Assembly (NCBI GenBank): GCA_018287875.1
Contig: JAGVVL010000022.1
Coordinates: 1,674,001 to 1,738,000 of the forward strand
Origin: Nigrospora sphaerica
Lineage: Eukaryota; Ascomycota; Sordariomycetes; Amphisphaeriales; Apiosporaceae
DNA: 64,000 nt
Reading direction: 5' to 3'
The notes beneath the pieces were generated by a model, which worked only from the letters and a program-made list of their open reading frames with translations, was not told the origin of the DNA and did not search any database. A program made the translations under genes and the position numbers. How positions within the stretch are numbered: position 1 is the stretch's first letter; the number at the start of each line of letters is the position of its first letter. Below are positions 11,624 through 24,700 of this stretch, in pieces.

Positions 11624-13291
11624 TCAGTGATCGCGGCTCAACTTCAGCAGGCGCGTGCGCAGCCAGAGGATAAAGGCCTGCCAGGCGCCGTGGGTCCGGC
11701 GCTTGGCGGCCGTGTGGGCGCGGCGCGGGGCATCGAAGGAGGCGCCCTTGGAGCCGGCGCGGCCGGTACCGCCGCCGGCCTGCTGGCCAAAGTCGGGCGG
11801 GGTGCTCGTCTCCATGCTCTCGTAGTTGCCGCTGGCGAACTTCTCGGGGTCGTAGGCGCCGCTGGCGAACTTTTCGGGGTCGAGCGAGGCGCGGCCGAGG
11901 TGGCTCGAGGGGCTGCGCTGCAGGCTCGGGCGGCCCGCCGCGTTGCCGCTAATCTTGCGGCTGTGCTTGCTGTTGAGCGGCATGGCCTCGGCCAGGGCCA
12001 GGGCCTCGGCGCGCTGGCGGGCCAGGTCGCGCTGCTTGCGGCTGGCGATGGCCTCCTTCTCGAGGGCCTGGGCGCGCTTGTTCTCGGCGCGCTCGCGCCG
12101 CTTGATCTCCTCGCGCGCGTACTTTTCCTCCTTGAGCCGCTCGCGGGCCTCGAACTTGCGCCGGGCCTCGCTCACGTGCTCGGCGCGCGTCGCCGTGTCG
12201 AGCTCCGACTTGGCGCGCAGGCGGAAGTTGACGGCCTCGAACGAGGCGCGCGATATGGGCGACATGGGGGCGCCGGCGCGCGGGCTCGTGGGCGAGCCGA
12301 GAACGTTGTGCTGCGAGGCGGTGGGCGAGGCGGCCGAGCCGGGCAGGTCCTGCGAGCTCGACATGTGCAGCTCGGGGCGGCTGGCGACATTGGCGAGACG
12401 CGACGACGGCGAGGGCGCGGTGGCGGTCGAGGCGGTCCTCGTGAGGGTGGTGATGCGCAGGGCGGGCTGACGGGGCGAGTGGTCGCTGTAGGACGAGGTG
12501 CGTTGGCTGCCCAGCGAGGGCCGGTTGGGGTTGGGACTGGCCAGAATGGGTTGTGAGCGCGCGTTGGGGCTAACGGGCTTGTTGCCGAGGTGGTGCACGC
12601 TGGTGCTGCTGGCGGCGGGGTCGGCGTCGCTGGGCGCCGCTGTCGCCGGGTCCGTCGGCTGGGCCGAGTTGTAGTTGTAGTTGCAGTCCTCGTCCTCGGC
12701 GATGGTGGGCGAGTAGTCGCGGCTGCCGTCCAGCAACGACGACGAGGCCAGGCTGTTCTGGTACGACAGCGTCGGCGTCGCGGTGCGAGGCGTCTGTTGG
12801 AAAGGGTGGGCAAAGGTGCCGGCACCGCTGCCGCTGCCGCCGGGGCTGCGCGGGTTCGATGTCGGCGCTGCCATGGCGCTGCAGCTGCCGCTGCCCGAGG
12901 ACGAGACCGAGATGTGGCTGGTGCCGCTGACGGTGCGCGTGTGGTGGTAACGCAGCCCGCTGATGCTGTTGCGCCCCTCGTCCACCTCGATGGCCACGCC
13001 CGAGCCGATATAGCCGCTGCTGCCCATCATGCCCATGCCCATGCCCGCACTCGTGCCCGACGTCGGCGCCGCCTTGGTCGGTGCCCACGTGCTGTTCCAC
13101 GTCGGGCTGCTCCGGTACTGAAACTGCTCTTCCTGCTCGTCCCAGCCGCGGTCCAGGTCCAGCGAGTTCTTCTCCGAGTGGGATAGCCTTTTGAGGATCG
13201 GCTTCACTATTTTGCCCCGCGGTTTGCCGCTCATGACTCTGTCGTTGGACCGAATCGTACGCAGCCCGCCAAAGGGCTGGAAGGACGCCAT
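11624..13291 (-). CDS. Conserved-looking fungal protein, disordered with a coiled-coil region, function unknown
   Basis: A single open frame of 555 codons starting in good context (GCAAGCATGGCG). The N terminus has a basic patch (GKPRGKIVKPILKRL). Residues about 50-350 are Ser/Pro/Gly-rich and disordered, with a Met/Gly run (GMGMGMMG). A long charged helix at about 355-445, rich in Glu, Lys, Arg and Ala (including RRKFEARERLKEEKYAREEI), should form a coiled coil. It is followed by the tandem repeat DPEKFASGAY / DPEKFASGNY. The last ~25 residues form a basic amphipathic segment (WQAFILWLRTRLLKL). I do not recognise the family. The composition would suit a cytoskeletal, septal or signalling scaffold, but nothing here proves that. 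Codon use is strongly GC-ending like neighbouring genes, which supports it over the antisense frames. Confidence 0.78.
   Translation of the reverse strand: MASFQPFGGLRTIRSNDRVMSGKPRGKIVKPILKRLSHSEKNSLDLDRGWDEQEEQFQYRSSPTWNSTWAPTKAAPTSGTSAGMGMGMMGSSGYIGSGVAIEVDEGRNSISGLRYHHTRTVSGTSHISVSSSGSGSCSAMAAPTSNPRSPGGSGSGAGTFAHPFQQTPRTATPTLSYQNSLASSSLLDGSRDYSPTIAEDEDCNYNYNSAQPTDPATAAPSDADPAASSTSVHHLGNKPVSPNARSQPILASPNPNRPSLGSQRTSSYSDHSPRQPALRITTLTRTASTATAPSPSSRLANVASRPELHMSSSQDLPGSAASPTASQHNVLGSPTSPRAGAPMSPISRASFEAVNFRLRAKSELDTATRAEHVSEARRKFEARERLKEEKYAREEIKRRERAENKRAQALEKEAIASRKQRDLARQRAEALALAEAMPLNSKHSRKISGNAAGRPSLQRSPSSHLGRASLDPEKFASGAYDPEKFASGNYESMETSTPPDFGQQAGGGTGRAGSKGASFDAPRRAHTAAKRRTHGAWQAFILWLRTRLLKLSRDH
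11808..11886 (-). repeat. Tandem 10-residue repeat inside the 555-residue protein
   Basis: Two nearly identical copies of a 30-base unit encode DPEKFASGAY and DPEKFASGNY. A recent in-frame duplication is the simplest reading. Confidence 0.75.
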
Positions 13292-14363
13292 GCTTGCTTT
13301 TTGGGGGTGGGGAGGGGGAGCGTGGCGCTGGTCGAGTCGTTCGTGCGGGTGCTCTCAAGTACGCTCAGCGCCAAGGGACCGTCTAGCTCCTCGGCGTCGT
13401 TGTCTCGGGGAGGGGTCGTTGTCGTCACCGGTCGTCCCGACTCTCTCGTACAAACACACACACACAGAGCGGCGCTCGCACAACTGGACGACCAGTACGG
13501 CCGGGATAAGTGAAAGGGAGGGGGGGAAAGAGAGTGAGAGAAAAGAAACCCGGGGCGGGTTGGGCTGGTGAAGTCGTCGCTGGTCGTGTGTCACCGTCTC
13601 AGTATATCCGCACGTTTTCGAGCGGAAGCAACGAGAGGCGGGGTGCTCGCAAACGGCGGAGAGCGAATTATCACCGGCGCGAAGACATTGGAAGAGACAA
13701 AATATGGTGGGGGGAAAGGGTAGGTAGGTTCGGTTATGGGACTCTCTGGTCTGGAAGAGGAGACGATGCGCGGACGCGGGCACGGGTCGAGAGAGGAACG
13801 AACCGAACGAACGGACGGGCAGCGTTGATCGACAGGGCTGCTGGGCTGGGAGTGGGACTCAATCGCGAGGGTTGCAATCCAGCTGGACCAGAGCCGGCGG
13901 TGCGGAAGCGGGCTCGAGAGACACGGAAGACGAGAGGCGGGCCTTCTAGAAGGTATTGCTATCGACAGCACGCAATGCAATAAACAGGAAAGTGGTCCCC
14001 CTTAATGGCCCCGGAGCAAATAGTAGCCAATACTCGGGCTCCTCGCGCTGATGATGGCATGGAAATTAGTTTCCAAGGTTTGATTGCGGCGGGCGGGTGC
14101 GAGATATTAAAGGAGTCGGGTATAGCGGCAGGGCCAAGATGTGGAGGTGGGGAGCCGCCGTAGGTGGGCAGCGCTGCCGGTGATAAGAGGATTACGCAGC
14201 GCTATGTAAGAGAGAGGGAGAGGGAGAGGCGACGGGGACGGGATGCAACGGTACAGGGACGGCTTATACGCTGACCAGCCGGGAAAAGCACGACTAAGAG
14301 AACAAAAACCACGGGGGGGGGGGGGGCGCGCAGAGGGAGAAGAGGCTTTCAACACATGAGACG

Positions 14364-14399
14364 AACAGACGGACAGACTGACAGACAGACAGACAGACA
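14364..14399 (+). repeat. (GACA)n microsatellite
   Basis: Tetranucleotide run GACAGACA... with a few interruptions at its 5' end. Confidence 0.85.
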
Positions 14400-14502
14400 C
14401 GACGAGAAACAGTCCTTTCCCGGCCCAACGACCAGCCCGCTTCACATACGTACTTACGCCGCCGTAACGCGACGCAGGCAAGAAAGCAGGCCGGGACGCA
14501 GA

Positions 14503-14558
14503 CAGCACACACACGTACACGCGCACACATACACATACACTCGCACACTCACACGCGG
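14503..14558 (+). repeat. CA-rich imperfect microsatellite
   Basis: Alternating CA/TACA units over about 55 bases. Confidence 0.7.
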
Positions 14559-15749
14559 CATACGCACCCGCGCATCAACGTACACGACGCAAGCACACCT
14601 AGACTTACACGTACACGCGTTGACACGGTCATACATACATGAGTACACGGCGCACACTTGCACTGGCAGGCTAGCCCGGCTCTTTTCCCAGCCCAGCCCA
14701 GGGCGAGGCGAGAGCCCGCCCAGGAGAGAACCAAGCAGGAATCCGAACGTACCCGTTGGTTGGTGGTCGGTGGTCGGTGTCGGCCTGGTCCTTTCTGGTC
14801 TGGTCTCGGGGTCTGTGGTGGTTCATTGGCTCCGGCTCCTGCTCCAACGGCCGACTCCTGCTGCTTGGTGCTGCTGCTACCGCTGCTCCTCCTCGTCGCC
14901 TCCTGCTTTTCTGCCCGTGTTTCGTTTCGCCCGGGCGGGCACCTGGAGCCCGGGGTACCTAAGTACATACACCGTCATGGTTCTGGGATGGCTGCACGGC
15001 GGCCGGGGGGGGTGGTGGGAGCAAAGAGGGGAGTGGTGGGAAAGAGTCGGCCTTCCCCCCCCCCATCCTCGGTACGACGCAACACTACTGGACGCGACGG
15101 GAACAGGACCACGAACCCGGGCGGGCCAATACGCAACCACCGCCACTACGGCACAGGGCAAGAGATGGGATGGGACATGTGCGCGAAGCGAGCCCGTCCG
15201 TCCGGAGAAGGGTTTGGGGCTTGGGGAGGGTCCCCAGAGGGACAGAGGGAGAGGGAGAGAGGCAGACAGACGGAGAGGGGCCTTGGGTTGCGTGGATTGA
15301 GCAGGTGAGACAGGCTGTGGGCAAAAGGCGCACTAGGAAGCCCACACCGCTAGCTCTTCGCGAAAGTCAGACGGTGACTGGCATGTGTGGGTTTGAGGGT
15401 CGTCGTCGCCGTGTGCGTGCTTCTCTCCCTCTTTCTCTTTCTCGCTTCTCCCTCTGTCTCCAGCGCCCGCCGCCGAGCCAGAAGCGGGCGATGACCCCAC
15501 GGCCCAGAGCGAGTTGCACCGCCCGTTACCTGGGGGCCGGCGCTGGCTGACATGCCTGGGGCTGGGCCCCTTCCTTCCCACCCCCCCTTCTCCCGCGGCC
15601 CTCTCTCGGCCCTCTGCCTACGTACTCGCATCCCGGCTCCCTGTTGCATCTGCAGTTTACCCCCTCCTCCATGCAACCCGGAGACGACTACGGGCGCGAA
15701 GGGAAGGAGAGGGAAAAGAAGGCTGTGGGGACCAGGGGCCTCAGAGTCG

Positions 15750-15794
15750 TGCTGCTTGGCTGCTTCGCTGCTTGGCTGCTTGGCTGCTTGCTTG
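15750..15794 (+). repeat. Short tandem repeat, unit near GCTGCTTG
   Basis: Five to six degenerate copies of an 8-base GCTGCTTG-like unit in direct succession. Confidence 0.7.
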
Positions 15795-18700
15795 CGGCTG
15801 TTGGATGTTGCTGCTGTGCATAATGGCACGCATGCACATAAAAGTCAGATCCGCCCCTACGATTCTCCGCCGGGTCCTCCTTGGAAATAGGAGAACCCAG
15901 TCGGCGGGCGGGCGGTCAGCGGTTTTGTTCGTGGCCACCACGGCGCTATTGGTGACGAACGGGCCACAAGGACCACTGGAGGGGAAAGACCGGGGGGGCA
16001 GCGCGTTAGAGGGCCGACCGCTGGGAAAACGGCTGGGACCTGGAAATGGCTCCCGGTGAGCCGGCGACCACTACCGCAACTCTACTGCGCCGCGGCGAGC
16101 CAAGTGAGGGGAAAAGGCGGCGCGGATGCCGAGTTCTGGTTGGCCAAGCGGCGGGCGGGCTGGGTCCCCTGGGGACGAAAGAAGAGGGTCCCTTTCTCCC
16201 TGGTCGGCCGTCTTCTGCCCCGGCCGTCCGTCCTGAAAGCCCCGTCTCTTTCCCCCAAAACTGCGACGCGGGACCACCCAGGGCAACGCGAACCCAGAGG
16301 AGCGGTGCTGCGCTGGCCCTGACCGGCCTCGCTCTCTCCGGGCCTGGCTATGCTACAGAGCCCCCCCATCCCCTCCCCCCGGGCGGTGCCACCAATGGGA
16401 ACGGGCGGGCCGGTCAGATGCGCCCCCTTCTCTCCCCTGTGCCGGCCATGGCGTCCCCAGCGGGGGGGGAGCGCCCGTGTCTCGACTCGGGCCAGCCACG
16501 GCGGCCACTCGCGGCGGAGCAGAGCGAGAAAAGGTCAGGACCTCGACCCTATGCGGCCGGGCGGTGGCGCTGCATGGCATTTTTGGCATGGCACGCGGCA
16601 TCCATGGCAGCCGCCGGCGCTGAGGTGGAGACCCAAGCACTTACAGAGATACCGCGATCTCCTCCTATGCACACATGCATACGAAGCATACATCGTACAT
16701 CGATATATGTAGGTTCTCATGGCACTTACCCAAGTAGGTAGGTAGGTCTACCATTAGGCGGCTCCTCTGCCTAAGAGATAGGGACGGCTACGGATAGCCA
16801 GGGACCGGGTAGGGGACCGGTTCGAGCCACCCGCCAGCCGAGAATTGTTTGCTTGCCCCCCCCCCCCGCCACGCCTGAACACGGCATCGCGTCCGCGCGC
16901 CACGGGCGACGCGAGCTTTCCTCGGACGAAGGCGCAATACGGAGGGGGGGGAGGGGGACAGCCGGGTGCATACACGCCAACCGGCTTACCGGGGCTTTGA
17001 TGGGCTGGGCAAATGTAATAGTGGCAGTGGCCGAGAGTTGTTCGCAGAGCGCCAGAGGGGAGAATTGACTAAAACCCCTAGCTCTAGGCTGACCGGACTG
17101 ACTACCTCACTAATCATGGCGATCGATAGCCCGTAGAGAGAGAGAGCGTTGTGCTTGGGGGCGGGGGCGGGGGGGGGGGAAAAAGGCGCACACCACGAAT
17201 AAGCCAGGCTGGGCCAGTTACAACTCGGGCGGCCGCCTCACTGGTGCCCTCCGACTTCTTGCATTTCCCTCTTTTCCGAGACATGGGAAACCGGGACCAA
17301 GGGATACCGACTCCAAGAAGTCTTGGGGCCGGCGTCGGCCGAGGGATAAACGGGCAGTAGGGCGAATGGGGGTGTAGGGGGAATCAACACCCTCGTCGGC
17401 CTCTTCCACCTCACTTTATCGGAAACACGCCGCCCTACGAAGTGCATACCTCGGGAGCAGGCGGTAAGTATGTAGATGGGCGGACGCCCAGAGCAGACAC
17501 AATACCGTTTACACACATAAAACCTATGGGCACATGCATGCATACACAACATACCACACAAATCGTACGGGGGGCCTGGTCGGCTCTCTCGCTCTCGCCC
17601 GCCTCGCCAAACCCGTCGGGCAAACCGGTTCGAGCGGTTCGGTTCCCCGCCCGGGCTAAACAGCGTCCCCCCCCTCATCCCAGCCCCCCCGCTCCGGCAT
17701 GTCATCAGTACCAGACGAGAGAAAGACCGAAAACCCTGGCTACGGGCCTGTCTCAAGGTGGATGAAACGCCGGTATCACGATAGACGGGACTTAAGGGCT
17801 GGTCGGGGTCGGTATGATAGGATCGGAACTCACTCACTGCTTAGCCCCGGGGCTAGTGGTGGGGGGAGGGCGATAGAGGAAAAGTCCGCCAAAGTGGGAG
17901 GGAAGGGGACGCGGGAAAGAGGGAGAGCAGAAAACGGTGGCGGTAAGCTAGCTCGCGCAGGCAGGAAAATGGCGAGGCGACGAGGCAAGGCGACGAACGG
18001 TCAGGAACAGGGACAAGCCGGAATCGGTATTTCTTGGTGGTGGCATGTTGTAGCTCCGACAAGTCCGTCTTTTTCTTGGCCCTTGCCCGCCCTGGCCCTT
18101 GTCTGGGGGGGTAAAGAGAGGGGCCGGGTCCTGCGCGTGATACATATGTAAGTGCTCGCGTATTGGCTATGTAAAGTACGTAGGGTACGTAGACGATCCT
18201 GGAGGAAGGTGCCGAGGCAAGACATGTGCCCACGGCTGATCAGGATTTTGGGGGGTTTCTTTTCAGTGGTGTTTTCTCTCTTTGAACAGGCAGGGCTGCT
18301 TGGGTTTAGGTGGCTGCGTCGCTTGGCGACAAGACGTCAGTCAGCCGGCTTGCAGCCAAGGGCCGATGGCTGACGGATTGGGAAAACGCCAGATCGGATT
18401 GGAATCGCACGCGCCAGGCGAGAGGGCGCGTCCAAGAAAAAGACAGGGCCGGGAACAGAGTGCCATCATCGGGGCGGGCGCGGGCGTATCGAAAGACGCG
18501 TAGCCTCGCTTCTCTGCAAGCCGCCCGCCTGTTGATCGGATCGGGCTTCTTTTCTTGACATGACCGGATCGGCGTGCTTCTTTTCGTGGCCCCCCCATAT
18601 GCCATTGGGGGTCATTTTCATTTTGTTCGTCTTTCGTTCGCTCGGCTTGCTTGCCCGGCGCCCGGCCGCCCCTCCTCGTCGGTTGTCCTTCTTTGGGCAG

Positions 18701-21700
18701 TCTTCCACGCTCTCCCAACTCCATCTTTCTGCACGCGGGTGGGGGTGGGAAGCGAGAGGAAGGAAGCGAAGAAGCGCGAGAAGGGGGAAAACGCACCGCC
18801 TGCAGCCAGAACCCCAGCCCGCCCGTCGATCGCTGTTGCGTCTTTCACCGTCATCCCGTATGTGCGTGTGATGTTTAGTGGGTTCTACGGGTAGATAGCC
18901 AGAAAGAAGAAAGGAAATGTGTTCTAGTAGATACTCACGAAGCGGTCACGATCGCGTCAAACATCCACCCAACCAACCCCCAAGTCCCCATGTAGGTATG
19001 CACCTGTCGTCAATTTCTAGACCTACCCACTCGCCTTCCCCCGCGGGCGCGCGTGTTGGGCCCCTCCCCCTTGCCTTGACGCCTGAAAACCGACACCGAC
19101 TACCGACACCGCCGACACCGACGGCGATGTCGACATCGAACGCCGACGACGTGTCAATGGGGCCCCCTGCGTTTCGCGTGTACGCGCGGTGAAGGGCCTC
19201 ACCGGCAATTCGGTTCACTCCGCCTCTTCGTCCTCCTCCCCTCCATGGCTCCGCCTTGCTGGCCTCAACCCACGCGTCCGGCCCGGCGACGCCCCGACAA
19301 AGCCCTGCCAGCCCGCCCGTCCGTGAAGGGTTTTCCCGTCGCCCGCGCCCGCGGGACGCCAAACGGCCGGCGGCGGTCCCGAAGCCGGACTGCCAGGCTG
19401 ACGGTGACGATGACGGGAGGAGGGGCAAGGAGCCCCTTGTCCGGGCGGGCAGGCGGCAAACCGATTCTCACTCTGTCTTGCCCCCGTCGCCGACCTTCCC
19501 GCCCAAGAGGATCTTCCTAAGAATAGCCCAAGGTCAATTTGTAAGTCGGCATGAGGATCTGGCGAGGGGGGAGAGGGGGCAGGGACTTTGACGCGCGGGA
19601 AATCGAAACGGACAGATAGCTTGAAGCGAAAAGGTTTAGCAAAGTCAAATGTCCGCGATCCCGCGATCCTCCTGCCCCCCGGGGAGGGGTGATCCTCGAA
19701 GAAGGGCCCGCCGTTTCAGAGTTCGAATCGCCAACATAAACCTTGCGTCGATTCATTGCATGGCAGATGTTTATCTGTTGGCTTCCCCCTCCCGCCTATT
19801 CCGCCGCGGGAGGACGTCGTCGTCGTCATACTTCTTCTCGCCCCTAAATGGACAACTGAAAGAAAGTCCGTCCTCTCCCGCCCCGCCAGATGCGGTACGC
19901 GAAGAGAGCAGAGCAGGAGGGAAACTCAAGACAGAGGGAAGACTAAGACAAAGAACAAGTCAGTCACGAAACTTTGGGGGACGGCGACAACGGCCGACAC
20001 ATCACCCCTCGCCGTTTTTCGTCCGTCTGGCCGATCCGACCACGGTAAAAAGGGGGCAAAACGCCATCGCATGGCGGGGGCGGGGGAGGATACGATGGGG
20101 GCGCGTCTGGCAGGGCCCCTCGCGGCTCCCCATGGCCCGGCCTCCCGTAGGACTCGTCCCAAGGGCGACCACCACCCCCACGGATCGGTAGAGCACGCCG
20201 CCGCCGCGGTGCCCACGCGCTGAACGTTGATGGGCATCCGGGGTCGCAGGCCATGCGGCGGTGGGAAAGGCGACACAGGCAAGAGGCCTGCCGCCGCCGC
20301 CGCTTCTTCGGGGCCGGCCTCTTCGCCGTCCTCGACCAAACGACGCCGAGGGCGATAGGGGGTGGTCTGTCCGTCGTTGTTTCCCCCCTGGCCTCGCGGC
20401 CGCACCCTCACGGGAGTCTCTCTTTCTCCCTCTCCCCTTTCGCTCCCTTGTCCTGACGGACCCGTCCGCTGGCCTTCTTCTCGCCTGCGCGACTCGCGCT
20501 CTCCCTTTCGGGCGTCGACGCCGGGGGAAAAAAAACGCATGGCCCTGCTGGCCTTTACGTACGGTTTGGGGGCATTGCATGGCCGCTCCTGCGCGGTCGT
20601 GCGGCCGTCAGGGGCCTGCAGATGAAACCGAGGGCCATGAAACACTTGTGTTTAGCCACGTAGCTATGTTCAGTAGGGAGAGAAGTAGGTTTTAATTTGG
20701 GGGACGGCCAGTCCCGGGACGAAGGAAGAATGCATGTCGGGGGGAGGGAGGGGGGGCAGAATCGCTCCCACCTCCCGTGCATGCGCGCGCGCGTCTCCGC
20801 GCGGCGGTCTCATGCTGTGTACGACGACATAGGCATCTCTTCTTTGTGTCCTTGGTATTTTCTGCGTTGTGAAAGTCAGGCCGAGGCGGCAAGGGAGTGG
20901 GCGGAGTGAACGAAACCTTCGCCTTTTTGCAGGTGCATGTAGGGCCGTCGGTCGGCAGGTCGTGAGCAAAAGCTTATTCCTCCGGCTAGGCTTGCACGTA
21001 GTCAATGGTGTTCGGGGACGTCGTAGATGACGTAGGTCTTGAGATTGACTGACTTGCCGGCTCGCGAGAGCCGCCAGCCAAGGGCAGTCCCGCAACCTGT
21101 TTCGTCGTCACGTTTTCCTTCTCCCCCCTTCGTGCTGTTGCAGCTGATGAGCTACATAGGCGCAACTGCAAACCTGGGTGGGTCAGATGTTTTCCATCCC
21201 GAATCATGTCCGGGGGATCACGTTTCCTCTGTCTTGTCGTGGCTCTGCCGTGACATTGCTGGCGAGAATACTGGCCGCACGTCATGGCACCTGGGATCCG
21301 CGTCGCCCGTCATGCCTTCAGCCCAATCCTTTGGAGCAGGTCATGGCTGGCGTCAAAGACTTGGCCCGGGGCAAACTGGGGATGAGACGCTAACCCTCTA
21401 CCTACAGCGAACCCGGCCACGCCGTATAGGAAAGTCTTTGTTATGGTGGAAACCAGCGGCGAGACGGACTATAGACGGAGGGCAGTCGGCGGCGGCCGGG
21501 CAGAGAAGGAGAAGAAATACCTTCGGCAAACCCAGCCAAGCTGCTGGACTGGCGCAAGCGCTGCCGCTGATGAAACGCCCCGGGTAATGGAAAGCCAGGT
21601 GATGTGAGTCCGGCCTCAAACCGGGGCCGGGTCGCGTGTACTCGGCCTTGGGGTGGAGGACGACGTTTCATCAGGGCTCGACGGATCGAGGCCTCACAGC

Positions 21701-21799
21701 CGCAACGGCCAAGCGCAGATGAGAGTGGCCATGGGCTCTCTGCCCTGGCATTGATAGCAGGCTTCATCTATCTTACAGACAAGATGCGGCTGACTTGAT

Positions 21800-24700
21800 G
21801 GAGGCACAGAGCTGCGTCGTGACTGTCAACTTCACCACAGCTAGAAGTGAATCCGGTGTGCTGTCTAATTCAGCATCGAACAGTGCATGTTACCTGCATT
21901 ACCCTTCTGTCTTTGCGTGCCTATAACACCCACCGCCTTATACAATAGCTGACTACGCTGCAGCTACTTCCTCGTTCGGTGGCAACATTGTCAAGTCGTC
22001 CCATTGGGCTGGAACCATTTGCCTTCTGGCGAGCTACCCTAACCCGCCGATTGCTTCAAATACAAGTGTGACGGGTATTGGGTGTTACGGTCCCTTCTTT
22101 GAGGCAAGACACCGCATTTCTGGTGAATAAAGGCAATGCCTAACTGGTCAGCTTCGGGGTAAGTCAAGAACAACTATATACATATACCGCCATTACAAGG
22201 GCGTCGGTATTTAAAAAGCTACTGGAGTTATTGCTTCAGGCTTCAACACGACCAATTTTCCTCACATCGTGTTTATTTCATCTGGAATACCCACAGTAAA
22301 GACAAATACGGTGGGAAAGACTCTGGATAGTTGCTAGAACATGGCCTTGTACATAATCGCTCCAAATCCCGACATCTTAGGTGTAGGAGCATGTCCCCCC
22401 CCATCCCCTCTCTAGAAACAACTGGCATTGTGTTTGTACTTGACGAGCGAATTCATGTCATTGTGGGTCTCTCTGGTACTGGAATTCTCACAACTTTACT
22501 TACAGTCTTGTACCATCTTGCTGGGCTCGACCGGAATTCGGCACATCGTTCACAAGCTGCAATCGTGGGCATTAACGTCCCCATGTATCCCGATGCTTGA
22601 GCCGGGAATCACAGTACGGCGCCCAGCAAGGAAGAATGAAGAAATGGTGCGATACGTCGTGTCTCCAATATGATTGGTGATAGGGTCACATCACCCGCTC
22701 GAGAAATAAGCAATTGGTGATTGTTACGTTACGTCTTAAGGATCACGTCCCCCCTTGGTCGAGCTCGTCGGGTTTGGGCAACGGCAACAAACCACGTCCT
22801 GAAACAAGAAAGTAAGGCTTTCGAACAAAAACATGCCAAAATAGAGTATTCTGGCCGTTTGTGCCATCCAGACCGCCGGCGCTCTTCGTATTATGATTGC
22901 TGGTTTCGTTCTCCTGTACCGAGAAACGTCCATCACAGCCGATGGATACTTCGTCCAAACTGCTCAAAGTGAGATAGGGGCAAATTGGGGGCCTATATCG
23001 GCCGGCGACGGGCAACCAACTGTCTCTTTTGTTCACCTCGAATGGGTTTCCAACCTTACGAATCAAGCTGCCCTTGTTTTCCGCCGTGAACGCTTCCGAG
23101 ACAAGCCCAGGGACAGGACTTTATGGCTTATCTCCGTGTTTCCCTTACTGGTCGTGCTTCTCGTGGCCATATTCCCGACAGAACACCTTGATTGGAAATC
23201 AGTCTCTTACCGTCTTTCGTACCGAAGCTCACGTGTCTTTCGTTTCTTCCACGACACCACTGCGACACAATCTCACTCAGCCGGGTACCCATGGCACAAC
23301 TCTCACGCCTTTCAGTCCATGATGCTTTCATTTTTTGGTCACAATAATCTCGTTTTCGCGGGTCGTCAAGGTGTTCGAAACCACGGCGCCAAGCTTGCAG
23401 TTCAAAGCTGCCGCTCTGAGGCATCAGCTAAAGAACTAAACCATATCGTGGTTGAACCGGTCCTTCGCCTGGCCGGATTTCGGACCTCGTTCTCTGGGGC
23501 ACATTCGTGGTGAGCCCCGCCGTCGGCTTCTTTTATCTCGCCGAGATCTCAACCTGCATTCCAGCGTCCCTGTTCTTCCCTGTGAGTCGTCCTTTGTCAC
23601 TCGAAAGCCCTAATGCCATGCCATGACTGCTAACCGAGGCAAATGGTCCATCTTGTTTTCTTAGCCGCCATAGGCTCGAAGAGTTGTGTTGGGTACTTGA
23701 ACCAGCCGAGGGGAATTGGATTTTGGCCAGATATTCCCAATTTTTCTTCTGATCGGGCTTCCCATGAAGACTGCGCACGTGGTAACGACTCAAACGCAGT
23801 CAACCACACCACACGTCCGTGAAGTTGCCGACAACCGCCGAGGCGACGTGCCAAAGCACGCACTCTTTGCCTCTCACAGAAAGCGAGGAGTCGTCCCCAT
23901 CTCTAAATCATGGCAAGGACATGACTGCTGCCGCGGGCTTACTGCCGAGTGGAGAACCGCGATGAAGCCGAACGTCTCATGGGCCCGTTTTCGTTGCTCA
24001 TGCCAGTCGACATTTTATGTCTACTTCTCAGTGTTCAAGCCTTAATTGAAGGATCTGGCTGCTCGAGTATTGGCCTTGTTTTCCCGTTTATGGTGCGGTC
24101 TTTCTGGCGTTGTGGCCGTCGAGCTTCAGTTTTGCCCCATGCAAGTCATAAGGGGGGGTTATCTTTGGCGCAAAACTTGCGCTCCTGCTACTTACCTTGC
24201 CTCCCGTGTTGAAATAATTCATAGTAGTCGCCATTATGTCGAGTCCATGGAGGGATGGCTATCACCGAGAATGCATGACATGAATGTTTTCTATCTGTAG
24301 TTGGAGGGTCACATGGTTTCCTGCATTTTATACTTAGCTCTTTGAGAATAATGATCTGAAGGCATCGCTGAAAGGGCTCATAAGGGTGGAGGAATAAAAG
24401 CCCGGGTTGTATAGAAATTCATAGCTAAGAATAGAGACTTATTTTTGTTTTTATACATATTGAGTTATCTGGCTGATGCGCTCAGCAGAAGGCCTCTAGC
24501 TTCATGCGTCGTGAAAGTCCATACAAGGGTTCCATCAACCGCCTCTGCACCGTAAACTAGGTAGACTGCCGAACAGCCGTCCATTTCAAGGTGTATATAT
24601 GTCGCCTAGGCCATTACCTGTTTCTGATGGGACCTCCTTGGCGGCGTGGTTTTGTTGCTCTAAAACGGCTCGCGTTCATATGCCCGTCCTGGGATGGTCA

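Larger units (their letters stand above)
13292..21800. other. Gene desert upstream of the 555-residue protein gene, GC-rich part
   Basis: About 8.5 kb without a gene I can support. It holds GACA and CA microsatellites (14364-14399, 14503-14558), a short tandem repeat (15750-15794), poly-C/G runs (for example 14308-14326, 15054-15064, 16857-16867) and many overlapping low-quality open frames on both strands. No tRNA, rRNA or transposase signature was seen. Part of it probably serves as the promoter and leader of the minus-strand gene at 13291. Confidence 0.5.

Noticed and set aside
11522..12556. 344-codon plus-strand frame opposite the 555-residue protein
   Set aside because: Extreme Gly/Ala/Arg/Leu composition and no domain; explained by antisense of the GC-rich gene.
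14356..15308. 314- and 216-codon plus-strand frames at 14.3-15.3 kb
   Set aside because: They run through GACA and CA microsatellites, overlap each other in two frames and show no family features.
16795..16840. tRNA-like GGTTCGAGCC box at 16.8 kb
   Set aside because: No matching acceptor, anticodon or D arms could be folded around it.
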